Source: Ammoniphilus oxalaticus
GTDB taxonomy: Bacteria > Bacillota > Bacilli > Aneurinibacillales > RAOX-1
Length of the DNA stretch: 64,000 nucleotides
NCBI RefSeq assembly: GCF_003609605.1
Contig: NZ_MCHY01000007.1
Coordinates: 124,001-188,000 of the forward strand
Direction: 5' to 3'
The position numbers and the translations under genes are program-made. Below are positions 34,457 to 44,220 of this stretch, piece after piece. The notes under the pieces were generated by a model. The model was given only the letters and a program-made list of their open reading frames with translations. It was not told the origin of the DNA and did not search any database. Position 1 is the stretch's first letter; each line of letters begins with the position of its first letter.

Positions 34457-35020
34457 TTAGGCAATAAACGTTTTGTCTTGTTCAATGATCGGCTTCATTC
34501 GCTTCATCTTCACAGCAATATAAGCGGCGATAACTGCTTTCATAAAGTCACCGGGAAGATAGGCAACATTAGATAAAAAAGCCGCTCTTATGTCCATTTC
34601 TGTCACAAAACTTAACACAGGACTTCCAATCGCGTAAACGAGGATGATCCCGCCGCACACATTAATCAAAATAGCTTTCAAAAACGTCAGGTTATTCCAA
34701 AAACGTTCGGTAAAGAATCCAATCATCAAAGCGGATAGAGGAAAACTCCATAAATAACCAGCTGTAGGAGCGACAAAAGCGGAAAGACCTCCGCGTCCTC
34801 CAGAAAGAACCGGCGCGCCGACAGCAACAATCGCTAAAAAGACAAGCATACTGCCCGCGCCGCGCTTCGCTCCTAATAAGCCGCCTGCCAGCATGACTCC
34901 AAGTGTTTGAGCCGTGATCGGCACAGTCGGATTAAGCGGGTTAGGAACCGACGGGGCAAAACCTAAGGCGCAGACGATCGACGTAAGCATCGCCATATAA
35001 ACCATATCTTTTGTATTTAT
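34457..35020 (-). CDS. bioY: Biotin transporter S component BioY
   Basis: Substrate-binding membrane subunit of an ECF-type biotin importer, about 187 aa with six hydrophobic segments. The family motifs NPTVPITAQTLGVMLAGGLLGAKRG and GPxxG-like ‘APTAGYLWSFPLSA’ are present (shortened). The start is unusual: AAGGAGGAGG lies five bases before an ATA codon (35020) that begins the expected NTKDMVYMAM N-terminus; in-frame canonical starts are a TTG at 35041, which overlaps the operator, and an ATG at 35005, 20 bases from the ribosome site. The coordinate given follows the ribosome site. A BirA-like box lies just upstream. Confidence 0.85.
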   Translation of the reverse strand: MNTKDMVYMAMLTSIVCALGFAPSVPNPLNPTVPITAQTLGVMLAGGLLGAKRGAGSMLVFLAIVAVGAPVLSGGRGGLSAFVAPTAGYLWSFPLSALMIGFFTERFWNNLTFLKAILINVCGGIILVYAIGSPVLSFVTEMDIRAAFLSNVAYLPGDFMKAVIAAYIAVKMKRMKPIIEQDKTFIA

Positions 35021-35035
35021 TGCGTCCTCCTCCTT

Positions 35036-35064
35036 TGTCAACTACGATTTATAATAGGTTAACA
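35036..35064 (-). promoter_or_regulatory. BirA (biotin repressor) box upstream of bioY
   Basis: On the minus strand TGTTAACC and AGTTGACA are separated by 13 bases. The Gram-positive BirA operator has TGTTAACC and GGTTAACA half-sites with the same spacing; two bases differ in the right half. A TATTAT -10-like sequence lies inside. Confidence 0.75.
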
Positions 35065-35152
35065 TTGTGCAAGATCGGGCGCAACATAAAAGTTTGAATC
35101 TAAGACCATCTTCCGCTACATTTAATGGAGGAATAAAGGAGGCATCCACACG

Positions 35153-36160
35153 ATGACAAAAAAACTGACAGAGATTCCATTTTCCGTACTGGACCTCGTC
35201 CCGATTGGCCAGGGAAGTTCGGCGCAAGAGGCGCTTCATAATAGCTTAGAGCTTGCCCAGCATGCAGAGCAATTGGGCTTTCACCGTTACTGGATCGCGG
35301 AGCACCACAATATGCCGGGTATTGCGAGTTCAGCAACTTCCGTTGTAATCGGCCATATTGCGGCTGGAACATCAACGATTCGCGTCGGAGCCGGCGGCAT
35401 TATGCTTCCTAACCACGCTCCTTTAGTGATTGCTGAACAATTCGGCACATTGGAGTCACTGTTTCCCGGACGGATTGATCTCGGCTTAGGGAGGGCTCCA
35501 GGTTCGGATCAAACAACGGCGCGAGCTTTGCGTCGCGATCGACATGGCGGTCTTGATTTTCCGCATCAATTAGCGGAGTTGCGCGGTTATTTCGACCCGT
35601 CATTGGCAACAGAACAAAATCAGGTGAGAGCGATTCCCGGCGAAGGACTGTCCATTCCAATTTATTTGCTCGGTTCAAGCGATTTTAGCGCCCGTCTAGC
35701 CGGACAGTTAGGTCTGCCGTTTGCTTTCGCAAGTCATTTTTCACCTGACTTTACAGCGCCGGCCATCCAGCTGTATCGCCAAAGTTTTCAACCATCCGCT
35801 ATATTAAATGAACCGTATTGTATGGTAGCAGTTAATGTGATTGTCGCTGAATCCGATGATGAAGCGCAACGACTCTCTACTTCCATGCAACAGTCCTTTC
35901 TTCATTTAATCCGCAATCAACCGGCTCAGTTACAGCCGCCTGTCGAAGACATTAGCGCCTTATGGTTGCCGCATGAAAAGCAAGCAATTGAACGACAACT
36001 GGCTGGTTCAATTATCGGCAGTTCCGAAACGGTTGAAAAAAACCTCGGCGCATTTATCGATTTAACGGATGCTGACGAAATCATCGCAAACGCGATGATC
36101 TATGATCATCAAGCCCGTTTGAGCAGTTATCAGCTACTTGCTGAACTTGTTCAGGCATAA
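35153..36160 (+). CDS. LLM-class flavin-dependent oxidoreductase (luciferase-like)
   Basis: 335-aa TIM-barrel flavoprotein of the bacterial luciferase-like monooxygenase family, subgroup MsnO8/YtmO-like. Visible family segments are [52 protein letters not shown] and the [11 protein letters not shown] loop. It uses reduced FMN and oxygen; the substrate is unknown. ATG 35153 follows AAAGGAGG. Confidence 0.9.
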   Translation: MTKKLTEIPFSVLDLVPIGQGSSAQEALHNSLELAQHAEQLGFHRYWIAEHHNMPGIASSATSVVIGHIAAGTSTIRVGAGGIMLPNHAPLVIAEQFGTLESLFPGRIDLGLGRAPGSDQTTARALRRDRHGGLDFPHQLAELRGYFDPSLATEQNQVRAIPGEGLSIPIYLLGSSDFSARLAGQLGLPFAFASHFSPDFTAPAIQLYRQSFQPSAILNEPYCMVAVNVIVAESDDEAQRLSTSMQQSFLHLIRNQPAQLQPPVEDISALWLPHEKQAIERQLAGSIIGSSETVEKNLGAFIDLTDADEIIANAMIYDHQARLSSYQLLAELVQA

Positions 36161-36215
36161 TTGGTAAAGATGTGAAGGAAAAAGAGGGATTTTATTCGAC
36201 ATTGAAGAAATAGTA

Positions 36216-36351
36216 GTGTAGCAGGGACAGGGATCGGGTGATTTATTGAATTTAATTACGCCTCAACACGCGCATTTGCGTCAAATGATTTTAACTAGGG
36301 TTCGACCGATTCAGATGAATTCCGAGTAACAGCGCATTTTCCCTGCCACAC
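36216..36351 (+). ncRNA. Possible structured RNA upstream of the ftsA-like gene
   Basis: GTGT-A-GCAGGG (36216-36226) pairs with CCCTGC-C-ACAC (36341-36351), a ten-pair stem with one mismatch, enclosing about 114 nt. Inside, ATCGG (36233-36237) can pair with CCGAT (36306-36310), and ACGC..GCGT makes a small hairpin near 36270. The 226-bp gap 36161-36394 has no other feature. This could be a leader element of the next gene or an independent RNA; no known riboswitch motif is recognised. Confidence 0.4.
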
Positions 36352-36394
36352 CGAAAGGCTCTTCCGCTGAATTTAGTTAAAGGAGTTGTCATTA

Positions 36395-38569
36395 TTGACA
36401 CATAATCATAGCGATTTTATATTCTCCCTCGATATCGGCACGCGCGCGATTGTCGGTATGATTTTACAACAGACGGGCGACTCGCTGACGATTGTCGATT
36501 ATGAGTCGATTGAACACCGTGAACGTTCGATGCTGGACGGACAAATTCATCATGTGTCAGAAGTGGCTGAAAGTATTGCCTGTGTCAGGGATCGGCTGGT
36601 TGAACGAAACAATCCGTTAAAATATGTATCGGTCGCGGCAGCGGGTAGAACGTTAATCACAACGACAGCATCGTTTGAGCATGCGATTGCGGGGTATCCG
36701 CTGCTAAATCAAAATGATACGCTCAGTCTAGAATTATCCGCAATTCAGGAAGCCCAAAAGCAAATAGCGGATAAACATTCCGATTCGGGTTTTCGCGATT
36801 ATTATTGCGTGGGATACAGTGTTATCAATTATTATTTGGACGGCGAAATCATCGGTAATTTGATCGACCAACGCGGTCAGTCAGCAAAGGTTGAAATCAT
36901 CGCCACCTTTTTGCCCCGACTCGTTGTCGACTCATTAATGACCGCCTTACAAAAAGCGGATTTGCAGATGAAAACATTAACTTTAGAACCAATTGCCGCG
37001 ATTAATGCGCTTGTCCCCGCTTCTATGCGCAAGTTAAATATCGCATTGATTGATATTGGCGCGGGCACTTCAGATATTGCGATTACGGCCGATGGAACAA
37101 TTGTCGCCTACGGCATGGTTGCGGTGGCAGGCGATGAAATTACGGAGGCGCTAAGTCAAGCGTACTTGCTTGACTTCAACGAAGCAGAACAGCTAAAGCG
37201 CGTATTGGCTGTTCAATCTGAGGTTCGATATACCGATATCCTTGGTATGGAACATGTTGCCTTTGCGGCAGAAATTATTGAACAACTTAATGAAGTGATC
37301 GAGCAACTAGCTGAACAAATTACGCACAAAATTTTAGAATTAAATGAACAAGCGCCGCAAGCAGTGATGTTAATTGGAGGCGGTAGCCTGACCCCTACCT
37401 TACCCGAAAGTATTGCAAAAAAATTGCAACTCCCAACTAGTCGTGTCGCTGTTCGTGGAGCTGATGCTATCAAGGGATTAAAGGTAGATGAACAGTTAAA
37501 AGGGCCTGAGTTTGTTACCCCGATTGGAATTGCTGTCGCTGCTCAACGCCATCCGATCAAATATGTAACCGTTCGACTAAATGATGAAGAAGTACGTATT
37601 TTTGATTTAAAGAAAATTACAGTCGGTGATGTGTTGTTGCATGCGGGCTGGGATTTGCGAACAGTGAAGCCACGTCCAGGTCTCGCTTTGTCCGTTGTCA
37701 TCAATGGCGATGTAAAATTCATTCCTGGAAAGCTGGGCAAACCACCGCTGATTCTCATAAATGGGCAGGTTGGGCGGTTGAATTCGATTGTTTACGACCA
37801 AGATAATTTGCGGATTGAAGCGGGCGCGGATGGCCAAGCTCCGCAAGTGATTGTCAAGGATCTGATTGCAGAGTTTGGCGCAATGACGATCCATCTCGAC
37901 GATGAAGTCTACCCGCTCCAGCCAATGGTGTTGAAAAATGGCAAGCGATGTCAACCAACCGATCAAGTAAACGACCGAGATGCATTCGATATTCGCTGGC
38001 CGCAAACGGTTGCGGACGTTTTAAAGCAAACAGGATATGGCGATCAGGTCCGTTCAATCAATTGTGAGCTGAAGATCAATGGCCAAACGAAACGTGTAAA
38101 AGAGCATGATACGGGATGGCGACTGAATGATGAACCAGCTTCGCCGCAGCAATCGATTCGCGAAGGGGATCACCTGACATTTGTTCAGGAAACTGGCTCC
38201 AAACAGCCAACCGTTAGAACTTTGATTACCCCAGAAATCGCTCATCTTGCGCAGATTTCGGTGACATTTAACGGACAACCGCTCTCGATCCCTTTACATA
38301 GGGTGACTGTCTTACTCAACGGGATTAGCGCTGATTGGGACCAACCGCTGCAGAATGGCGACATCGTCGAATTGGAAATAGCCAAACACCCTACTCGCCC
38401 AGTCTACCACGATGTGTTTGCGTATACGATAGCTGACATTACAAAACCAGATGGGGCGATCCATATGAAAACACTAGTCAATGGAAAAGCAGCTGATTTT
38501 CAAACCGCTTTACATGATGGGGACGAGATTGAACTACGCTGGGATATAAAAAGAGACGAAACAATCTAG
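36395..38569 (+). CDS. FtsA/PilM-like actin-fold protein with C-terminal repeat region
   Basis: 724-aa cytoplasmic protein. Residues 1-390 follow the FtsA actin fold: phosphate loop FSLDIGTRAIVGMI, a second phosphate segment IALIDIGAGTSDIA near 215, and the adenosine motif VMLIGGGSLTP near 330. Housekeeping FtsA is about 420-440 aa; here about 330 residues follow that contain repeated strands of the type ‘LNG...LQNGDIVELE’ and ‘LHDGDEIELRW’, suggesting several small beta-grasp-like modules. TTG 36395 follows AAAGGAG by nine bases. Such proteins are reported as a second FtsA-like family in Bacillales; the role is unknown. Confidence 0.75.
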   Translation: MTHNHSDFIFSLDIGTRAIVGMILQQTGDSLTIVDYESIEHRERSMLDGQIHHVSEVAESIACVRDRLVERNNPLKYVSVAAAGRTLITTTASFEHAIAGYPLLNQNDTLSLELSAIQEAQKQIADKHSDSGFRDYYCVGYSVINYYLDGEIIGNLIDQRGQSAKVEIIATFLPRLVVDSLMTALQKADLQMKTLTLEPIAAINALVPASMRKLNIALIDIGAGTSDIAITADGTIVAYGMVAVAGDEITEALSQAYLLDFNEAEQLKRVLAVQSEVRYTDILGMEHVAFAAEIIEQLNEVIEQLAEQITHKILELNEQAPQAVMLIGGGSLTPTLPESIAKKLQLPTSRVAVRGADAIKGLKVDEQLKGPEFVTPIGIAVAAQRHPIKYVTVRLNDEEVRIFDLKKITVGDVLLHAGWDLRTVKPRPGLALSVVINGDVKFIPGKLGKPPLILINGQVGRLNSIVYDQDNLRIEAGADGQAPQVIVKDLIAEFGAMTIHLDDEVYPLQPMVLKNGKRCQPTDQVNDRDAFDIRWPQTVADVLKQTGYGDQVRSINCELKINGQTKRVKEHDTGWRLNDEPASPQQSIREGDHLTFVQETGSKQPTVRTLITPEIAHLAQISVTFNGQPLSIPLHRVTVLLNGISADWDQPLQNGDIVELEIAKHPTRPVYHDVFAYTIADITKPDGAIHMKTLVNGKAADFQTALHDGDEIELRWDIKRDETI

Positions 38570-38638
38570 GTATAGGTTTGTCTTGCCAAAAAAGAAAAAT
38601 AAGATTGATGGGTATATGTAGATTTGAGGTGCGCCCAT

Positions 38639-39916
38639 TTGGATGGATTAAGTGAATTATTGATTAATATTTTAATTATTGTGTCATCTATTTTGGTTTA
38701 TTTTCATTTTTCATCAGATGAGAAGTATGCAAGACTTAGGTTCGCCGTTTTGGCAACGATGACGATACTGTTATGTATGTCTTTTCCGTTCAGTTTCATA
38801 GCTGGATATAAATACGATCTGCGAACAATTCCACTTGTGATTGGAATTTTATACGGGGGCTGGCAGACAAGCGCGCTTGTCTGTCTCGTCATGTTCTTAT
38901 ACCGTTTTTACTTAGGCGGTCCAGGATTTTTGCTGACCGTCTACTCTTTTCCAGCTGTCATTCTTTTGGCCTTTGTGTTTAAGGGTCATTTTAATCAAGG
39001 CGGTCGTTTGTTAAAAATCATGTTGGCCTCCGGGTTCGCTTTTTTATGGGCATTTATTTGCTCGATGATTTCCTTTTTTGGTTCAAATCCTTTACCATTC
39101 ACTTTGGAGAACACTTTGTTCTATGCTGGTTTTTGTTTATTGCATGTGTTAGCGATGTGGATCGCCATCTTTTTAATCGAAAGCTTGGATGAGGTTCGTA
39201 CGATGCGACAGGAAATGCAGCGAGCCGAAACGTTAAATGCGTTGAGTGAATTGGCTGCTTCGGTTGCGCATGAGATTCGCAATCCGATGACCGTAGTCAG
39301 AGGGTTTATGCAGCTATTGAATGAACGGCATAAGGATGAGACGGAACGAAAATATTTAAAGATGATGATCGGTGAACTCGATCATGCGGAATCGATTATT
39401 AACAATTTTCTATCGCTCTCAAAACCACAGACAGAAATTATGGAACACATAGATGCCGCCGAACAAATCACCCATGTAGTAAGTGTGATTTCTTCCTATG
39501 CAACTTTGAACGGAGTGGAAATAAAACTAAGCATGGATGATGCCCCTCTATCCATTAAAGCAAATCAAGCCAAACTGGGCCAAGTTCTATTAAATCTTAT
39601 CAAAAACGGAATTGAAGCGATGCCTGACGGGGGAACCATTGAAATCATCGGTTCTGTTCAAGATAGCCATGTTTGGATCGAAGTGGTAGATCAAGGGATC
39701 GGCATGACAGAGAAAGAATTAAGTCGGCTCGGCTCCCCATTTTATTCAACGAAAAAGCAAGGAACAGGGATTGGATTATTAACGAGTTATCGGATCATTC
39801 ACATGATGAAGGGTAATATTCAAGTTTATAGTGAAAAAGGAAAGGGAACGCAATTTATTGTGCAACTGCCTCTTTTCTCCAGGCAAGCTCAAAAGGAAAG
39901 CGCCGCCCATTGTTAA
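38639..39916 (+). CDS. Sporulation-type sensor histidine kinase (KinB-like)
   Basis: 425-aa membrane kinase. Residues 1-185 hold about six membrane segments of the 5TM-LYT type (LRTIPLVIGILYGGWQTSALVC), followed by a short linker, a HisKA domain with His211 in SVAHEIRNPMTVVRGF and an HATPase_c domain with N-box (LLNLIKNGIEAM), G1 (DQGIGM) and G2 (GTGIGL) motifs. The arrangement is that of KinB, which feeds the sporulation phosphorelay. TTG 38639 follows GAGGTG by seven bases. No response regulator is adjacent, which is typical of phosphorelay kinases. Confidence 0.86.
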   Translation: MDGLSELLINILIIVSSILVYFHFSSDEKYARLRFAVLATMTILLCMSFPFSFIAGYKYDLRTIPLVIGILYGGWQTSALVCLVMFLYRFYLGGPGFLLTVYSFPAVILLAFVFKGHFNQGGRLLKIMLASGFAFLWAFICSMISFFGSNPLPFTLENTLFYAGFCLLHVLAMWIAIFLIESLDEVRTMRQEMQRAETLNALSELAASVAHEIRNPMTVVRGFMQLLNERHKDETERKYLKMMIGELDHAESIINNFLSLSKPQTEIMEHIDAAEQITHVVSVISSYATLNGVEIKLSMDDAPLSIKANQAKLGQVLLNLIKNGIEAMPDGGTIEIIGSVQDSHVWIEVVDQGIGMTEKELSRLGSPFYSTKKQGTGIGLLTSYRIIHMMKGNIQVYSEKGKGTQFIVQLPLFSRQAQKESAAHC

Positions 39917-39977
39917 CGTACGTAATACTGAGCGGCGCGATCAATTTGAGCTTTTTTAAATTGTGTCAACAGTGTTT

Positions 39978-40613
39978 TTAGAATTTGATCGCGGCTTTTT
40001 TCGCCTCATCTATTGCCTTTGCTTTGATTTCCTCTGCTTGATCCGGCAGCTGAGCCATTCCTTCCACGATCACCGATTCAATTGAAGGAACGCCTAAAAA
40101 AGTTAAGATACTGCGAATAAAGCGGTCACCCATTTCTAGTTCGCTCATAGGAGGTTCAACATAGATCCCGCCACGCGCTTGAATATGAATGGCCTTTTTA
40201 CCCGTTAATAAACCAACAGAGCCTTGATCCGTATATTTAAACGTCTTGCCTGCTACACAGATGGCATCAATGTAGTCTTTGACGACAGATGGAAAACTTA
40301 AATTCCACAATGGTGTAACAAATACATACTTATCCATCGATATAAATTGATCGACGATTTCATTGAGTCTTCCGACCTTTCTTGTTTCCTCGTCGGTAAG
40401 TTCACTGAAATCTACGCCTTGTTGGAGTTTTCCCCAAGCGCTGAACACATCATGATCTAATTTGGGAAACTCTTCCTCAAAAAGGTTGAGGGTAATGATC
40501 TCGTCCGTCGGGTTTTCCTGTTGATAAGTCTCAAGAAAGGCTTGGCCTACGCTAAGACAATAAGAGTGTTCAACTGATTTCGGATTTGCTGTGATGTAAA
40601 GTACTTTTGCCAT
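39978..40613 (-). CDS. azoR: FMN-dependent NADH-azoreductase
   Basis: 211-aa flavodoxin-like quinone/azo reductase. N-terminal FMN loop [17 protein letters not shown], the [21 protein letters not shown] segment near residue 100 (PLWN-motif), and the QARGGIY strand are typical of AzoR. It reduces quinones and azo dyes with NADH and protects against thiol stress. Start ATG 40613 follows AAGGGGGAG. Monocistronic. Confidence 0.92.
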   Translation of the reverse strand: MAKVLYITANPKSVEHSYCLSVGQAFLETYQQENPTDEIITLNLFEEEFPKLDHDVFSAWGKLQQGVDFSELTDEETRKVGRLNEIVDQFISMDKYVFVTPLWNLSFPSVVKDYIDAICVAGKTFKYTDQGSVGLLTGKKAIHIQARGGIYVEPPMSELEMGDRFIRSILTFLGVPSIESVIVEGMAQLPDQAEEIKAKAIDEAKKAAIKF

Positions 40614-40812
40614 GATTTCTCCCCCTTAGTTTGTATTACCTTCATTTAAGGCTACTAGATTTTTTTTAAAAAAACAACCGATTTGTGAGTTTAAACATGC
40701 GCCCAACCTCTAACACCACACTCCATATCAAAAGATAGTTCTTTTGTCTAGTCCTTTTTCACGACAAACTGCATATCATTTAGTAAGCTCGAAAGATTGG
40801 AGGTGAAGAAAA

Positions 40813-41100
40813 ATGACTTTCGCTCTTTCAGGGTTAATGCTGTATACGATGTGGGCAATCTTTGGACTAATGTTTATCGATTTTCTGGTTGGCTTCTTTC
40901 GCTCTCTATCATCCAACTCCTTCCCGCTCAATCTATTCCTAGGAACTCTACAAGACATTCTACAATATGTTTTCCCGCTACTTCTTATCGCAGTCTTGAT
41001 GAGCCTAGATCCAACAGGTTGGGTCATGCTAATTGCCTATTATGTCGGCGGGCTTGCTGTGATTTGGAAGTATCTGTCCTCCATTAAAAACAGGTTTTAA
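40813..41100 (+). CDS. Small membrane protein of unknown function
   Basis: 95-aa protein with about three hydrophobic segments (MLYTMWAIFGLMFIDFLVG, LQYVFPLLLIAVLMSL and a third near AYYVGGLAVIW). ATG 40813 follows GGAGGTG. No family is recognised. A terminator follows, separating it from the two-component genes. Confidence 0.68.
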   Translation: MTFALSGLMLYTMWAIFGLMFIDFLVGFFRSLSSNSFPLNLFLGTLQDILQYVFPLLLIAVLMSLDPTGWVMLIAYYVGGLAVIWKYLSSIKNRF

Positions 41101-41112
41101 TTCAATTTGACG

Positions 41113-41142
41113 GAAGCTGTCCCGAGGGGCAGCTTCTTTTCC
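41113..41142 (+). terminator. Rho-independent terminator
   Basis: GAAGCTG-T-CCC pairs with GGG-GCAGCTTC, then T4. Confidence 0.85.
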
Positions 41143-41179
41143 TTCGTTTAAGGGGACTAGCTCACTACGCGCGGGGACT

Positions 41180-41236
41180 TCTTAAGAAAGTCTTAAGATT
41201 ATTCCTTCCTTCTTTTTAAGAAACGAGCGATACAAT
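41180..41236 (+). promoter_or_regulatory. Direct-repeat operator and promoter of the VanRS-like pair
   Basis: TCTTAAGA occurs at 41180-41187 and 41191-41198, an 11-bp direct repeat, with a third related TTTTAAGA near 41214. A TACAAT -10 lies at 41231-41236. OmpR-family regulators bind such repeats, so self-activation is likely. Confidence 0.55.
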
Positions 41237-41281
41237 GTTCTTAGAAAGAAATGCTATACTCTGGAAAGGAGGGTTGCAAAC

Positions 41282-41974
41282 ATGAGTGATTACACAATCC
41301 TAGTTGTAGACGATGAAAAAGAAATACGGGACGCGATCCAGATTTACTTGAAAAATGAAGGCATGACCGTGTTAAAAGCAAAAGACGGATTTGAGGCGCT
41401 AGATATTTTGGACCAGCAGCGCGTCCATTTAGTCATATTAGATATTATGATGCCCCGACTTGATGGAATTTCAGTCACATTTAAGATAAGAGAAGAAAAA
41501 AACATCCCAATCATTATGCTTAGCGCTAAAAGCGAAGACACGGATAAAATATTGGGGCTTCAGGTCGGCGCCGATGACTACTTAACCAAGCCGTTTAATC
41601 CGTTGGAATTGATCGCTCGGGTCAAATCACAGTTGAGAAGATATGTGAAGCTTGGCACGTATGAAGGCGCTGAAACGATCATTGAATTAAACGGATTGAC
41701 CTTGGATGAAGCGTCCAAAGAAGTGACAGCGCATGGAGAAGTTGTGCGACTAACGCCACTTGAATATAAAATTGTTGAATTATTGATGAAACATGCGGGA
41801 AGGGTCTTTTCAATTGATGAAATTTATGAACGGGTATGGCGAGAGCCGAGCTACAATCCTGCAAATACGGTTGCTGTTCATATTCGAAAAATCCGCGAAA
41901 AAATTGAAATCGATCCGAAAAATCCGAGATATTTAAAGGTGGTTTGGGGAATTGGATACAAAATGGAAAAATAA
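41282..41974 (+). CDS. OmpR-family response regulator (VanR-like)
   Basis: 230-aa regulator: receiver domain with phospho-acceptor Asp54 in LVILDIMMP, acidic pocket VVDDE and Lys in LTKPF, then a winged-helix DNA-binding domain from about residue 130. Start ATG 41282 follows AAAGGAGG. It overlaps the kinase gene by 23 bases and is preceded by direct repeats it may bind itself. Confidence 0.92.
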   Translation: MSDYTILVVDDEKEIRDAIQIYLKNEGMTVLKAKDGFEALDILDQQRVHLVILDIMMPRLDGISVTFKIREEKNIPIIMLSAKSEDTDKILGLQVGADDYLTKPFNPLELIARVKSQLRRYVKLGTYEGAETIIELNGLTLDEASKEVTAHGEVVRLTPLEYKIVELLMKHAGRVFSIDEIYERVWREPSYNPANTVAVHIRKIREKIEIDPKNPRYLKVVWGIGYKMEK

Positions 41975-44165
41975 TTGGGCGCGGGTGATTGTATGGCTGT
42001 TACTTTTCTCTCATGGGGTTCATGGCGTGATGACAACGATCACGCAAGGTCCTGATTATATCGGGAAGAATTATTTTGGAACTCATTCGTTTCAATTTGA
42101 GCTGAATAGATATATCGACGATTTACTTGTATTCGAATTAAATTACATCCCGATTGAGGAAGCAAAAAAACAAATTACAGTCACATCGGAGGAAATTGAA
42201 GAGCATCGTCTTCGTTATGGAGAATTGCCTGATCAAGTTCAAAATATAAAAGACCAGTATGAAGATAAAATTAATCAAGCAATCGCAAATAACAATCAAC
42301 AAAATGCCGACGCATATACTGCGGAACGAGATCGGAAAATCGAAGACATTACAGAAAACTTCCGAAATGATGAGCATGTTCTGGCCAAAGTCGCGAAGGA
42401 AAAGGAGGCGGAAATCGATGAGATTTATAAGGGATTGGATCGAGGGCGAACAGGATTTAAACAACATTATCGCTATTTTGTGTACCGTATAACAGACAAA
42501 GAAACAGGACAAGTATACAGTAATCTTTCAGCGAAAGATCGGGAACAAAAGATTAGAGACGGCCAAATGGCTTATCTAAGGGACTATTCACTTGGTAATT
42601 CTCAGTCGGTTCAAGAAAGCCATCACAGAACGGGTGGGATTAGTTACTCAGGCGATATTCCTGTAGATCACCCCTACAAGCTTCCGATTGAGACATCTCC
42701 AAGAAATTTTGAAGGCCAAATTGGAGTTACGAATGCAATCAAAACATCGTCTGATTACGCAGCGTTTCAATCCCAACAACGCCTCTTTTATGTGTATGCG
42801 ATTAGCGGAGTGGTTTCCTTGCTCATCAGTCTATTTGTGGTGAATCGATGGCAGATTATAGAGCGTATTGCTCCACGGACAGGACAAGCGACTTTTAATC
42901 GAGTTCCACTTGATTTCGCCGCTGGAATTACCGCCATTGCCTTGTTCATCGCGTTTAACCGACTGGACACCGTTCGTTTCATTCGTGTGGAATCTGTAAG
43001 CAGAGCCATTAGATTTTTGTTTTATAACAGTTTATGGACAGGTCTGGCTATTGCGCTATTGATCTATCTGTATCGCCGTTTGAAAGAAGGATCAGACCCG
43101 CAGGCCGATTTTCGCGGCAGCATGACCGCGCGAATTTGGCAAACAGCGCAAGAGTCCTTTCTAATCCGAAGTACAGGGGTACAGATTTTTCTGATCTTGT
43201 TGTTTGCTCTAGGGCTTGGTCCCGGCGCAATCATCGTTTATTTGTTTAATTCTAGCTTCTTATTTGTTTTGTATTGCGGCATCGCTTTACTAATTGGGTT
43301 GCCCCTGCTCTATCTTATCTTAAGACAAGCGGGTTATTTCAATAAGATTGCGCTTTATTTGGAAAATATCGTTCAAGGGTACGCAGTCCCTGATTTAACA
43401 ATAAAAGGTCAATCGAAATTAGCCAAAATAGCCGAAAATGTGAATCGATTAAAGCAAGGCGTTAAGGTGTCCCAACAAGAGCAAGCAAAAAGCGAACGAT
43501 TAAAAACAGAATTAATCACCAATGTGAGCCATGACTTGCGGACGCCGTTAACATCGGTGATCACTTATACGGAATTGTTAAAACAACCCAACCTATCAGA
43601 TGAAGAACGCGCATCGTATGTAGGGATCATTGATCAAAAATCTAAGCGGTTAAAGGTGTTGATTGATGACCTGTTTGAAGCGTCAAAAATGGCGAGTGGA
43701 AGTGTAGAGTTAACGAAACAAAAAGTCGATCTTGTGCAATTGTTACAGCAGGCTTTAGCCGAATATGATGAACAGATCAAAACTTCAGGCTTACAATTTC
43801 GGATTACAACACCAGAAACACCCGTCTACGCGCTAGTCGATGGACAAAAGGTGTGGCGCGCGTTTGATAATTTGATCTACAACATCTTAAAATACAGTTT
43901 GGAACATACTCGCGTCTATATTTCAGTTCAAGCCGACGGTTCCATTGCCCGCATTATTTTTAGAAATATTGCTAAATATGAGCTGGGTGAAAATGTAGAC
44001 GAATTGTTTGAACGATTTAAACGTGGCGATACGTCACGGCAAACAGAAGGCTCAGGATTAGGACTAGCAATCGCTAAATCGATCATTGATCTTCATGATG
44101 GTTCGCTAGACATTGAAGTGGATGGCGACCTGTTCAAAGTGACGATTTCTTTACAAAGCGCCTAA
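41952..44165 (+). CDS. Membrane sensor histidine kinase with long extracellular coiled-coil region
   Basis: 737-aa kinase. One N-terminal membrane segment is followed by an extracellular region of about 240 residues, rich in Glu/Gln/Asn/Lys (YGELPDQVQNIKDQYEDKIN) and probably coiled coil; then about five further membrane segments (280-465), a linker and a catalytic half with His527 in NVSHDLRTPLTSVITY, N-box FDNLIYNILKYS and G2 motif EGSGLGLAI. The domain order resembles YclK/VanS relatives with a large sensor, and the ligand is unknown. TTG 41952 follows AAAGGTGG. It is translated with the overlapping regulator. Confidence 0.86.
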   Translation: MDTKWKNNWARVIVWLLLFSHGVHGVMTTITQGPDYIGKNYFGTHSFQFELNRYIDDLLVFELNYIPIEEAKKQITVTSEEIEEHRLRYGELPDQVQNIKDQYEDKINQAIANNNQQNADAYTAERDRKIEDITENFRNDEHVLAKVAKEKEAEIDEIYKGLDRGRTGFKQHYRYFVYRITDKETGQVYSNLSAKDREQKIRDGQMAYLRDYSLGNSQSVQESHHRTGGISYSGDIPVDHPYKLPIETSPRNFEGQIGVTNAIKTSSDYAAFQSQQRLFYVYAISGVVSLLISLFVVNRWQIIERIAPRTGQATFNRVPLDFAAGITAIALFIAFNRLDTVRFIRVESVSRAIRFLFYNSLWTGLAIALLIYLYRRLKEGSDPQADFRGSMTARIWQTAQESFLIRSTGVQIFLILLFALGLGPGAIIVYLFNSSFLFVLYCGIALLIGLPLLYLILRQAGYFNKIALYLENIVQGYAVPDLTIKGQSKLAKIAENVNRLKQGVKVSQQEQAKSERLKTELITNVSHDLRTPLTSVITYTELLKQPNLSDEERASYVGIIDQKSKRLKVLIDDLFEASKMASGSVELTKQKVDLVQLLQQALAEYDEQIKTSGLQFRITTPETPVYALVDGQKVWRAFDNLIYNILKYSLEHTRVYISVQADGSIARIIFRNIAKYELGENVDELFERFKRGDTSRQTEGSGLGLAIAKSIIDLHDGSLDIEVDGDLFKVTISLQSA

Positions 44166-44169
44166 AAAT

Positions 44170-44217
44170 GAAGAGCCCTGATCTACGGCCTCAGCTGGTC
44201 GTTTATCAGGGCTCTTG
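44170..44217. terminator. Terminator between kinase gene and minus-strand cluster
   Basis: AAGAGCCCTGAT and ATCAGGGCTCTT arms, perfect over 12 bp. It can act in both directions. Confidence 0.8.
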
Positions 44218-44220
44218 TTG

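Noticed and set aside
39900-39940. GCGCCGC hairpin at the end of the KinB-like gene as a terminator
   Set aside because: The stem overlaps the coding end and has no T run directly after it.
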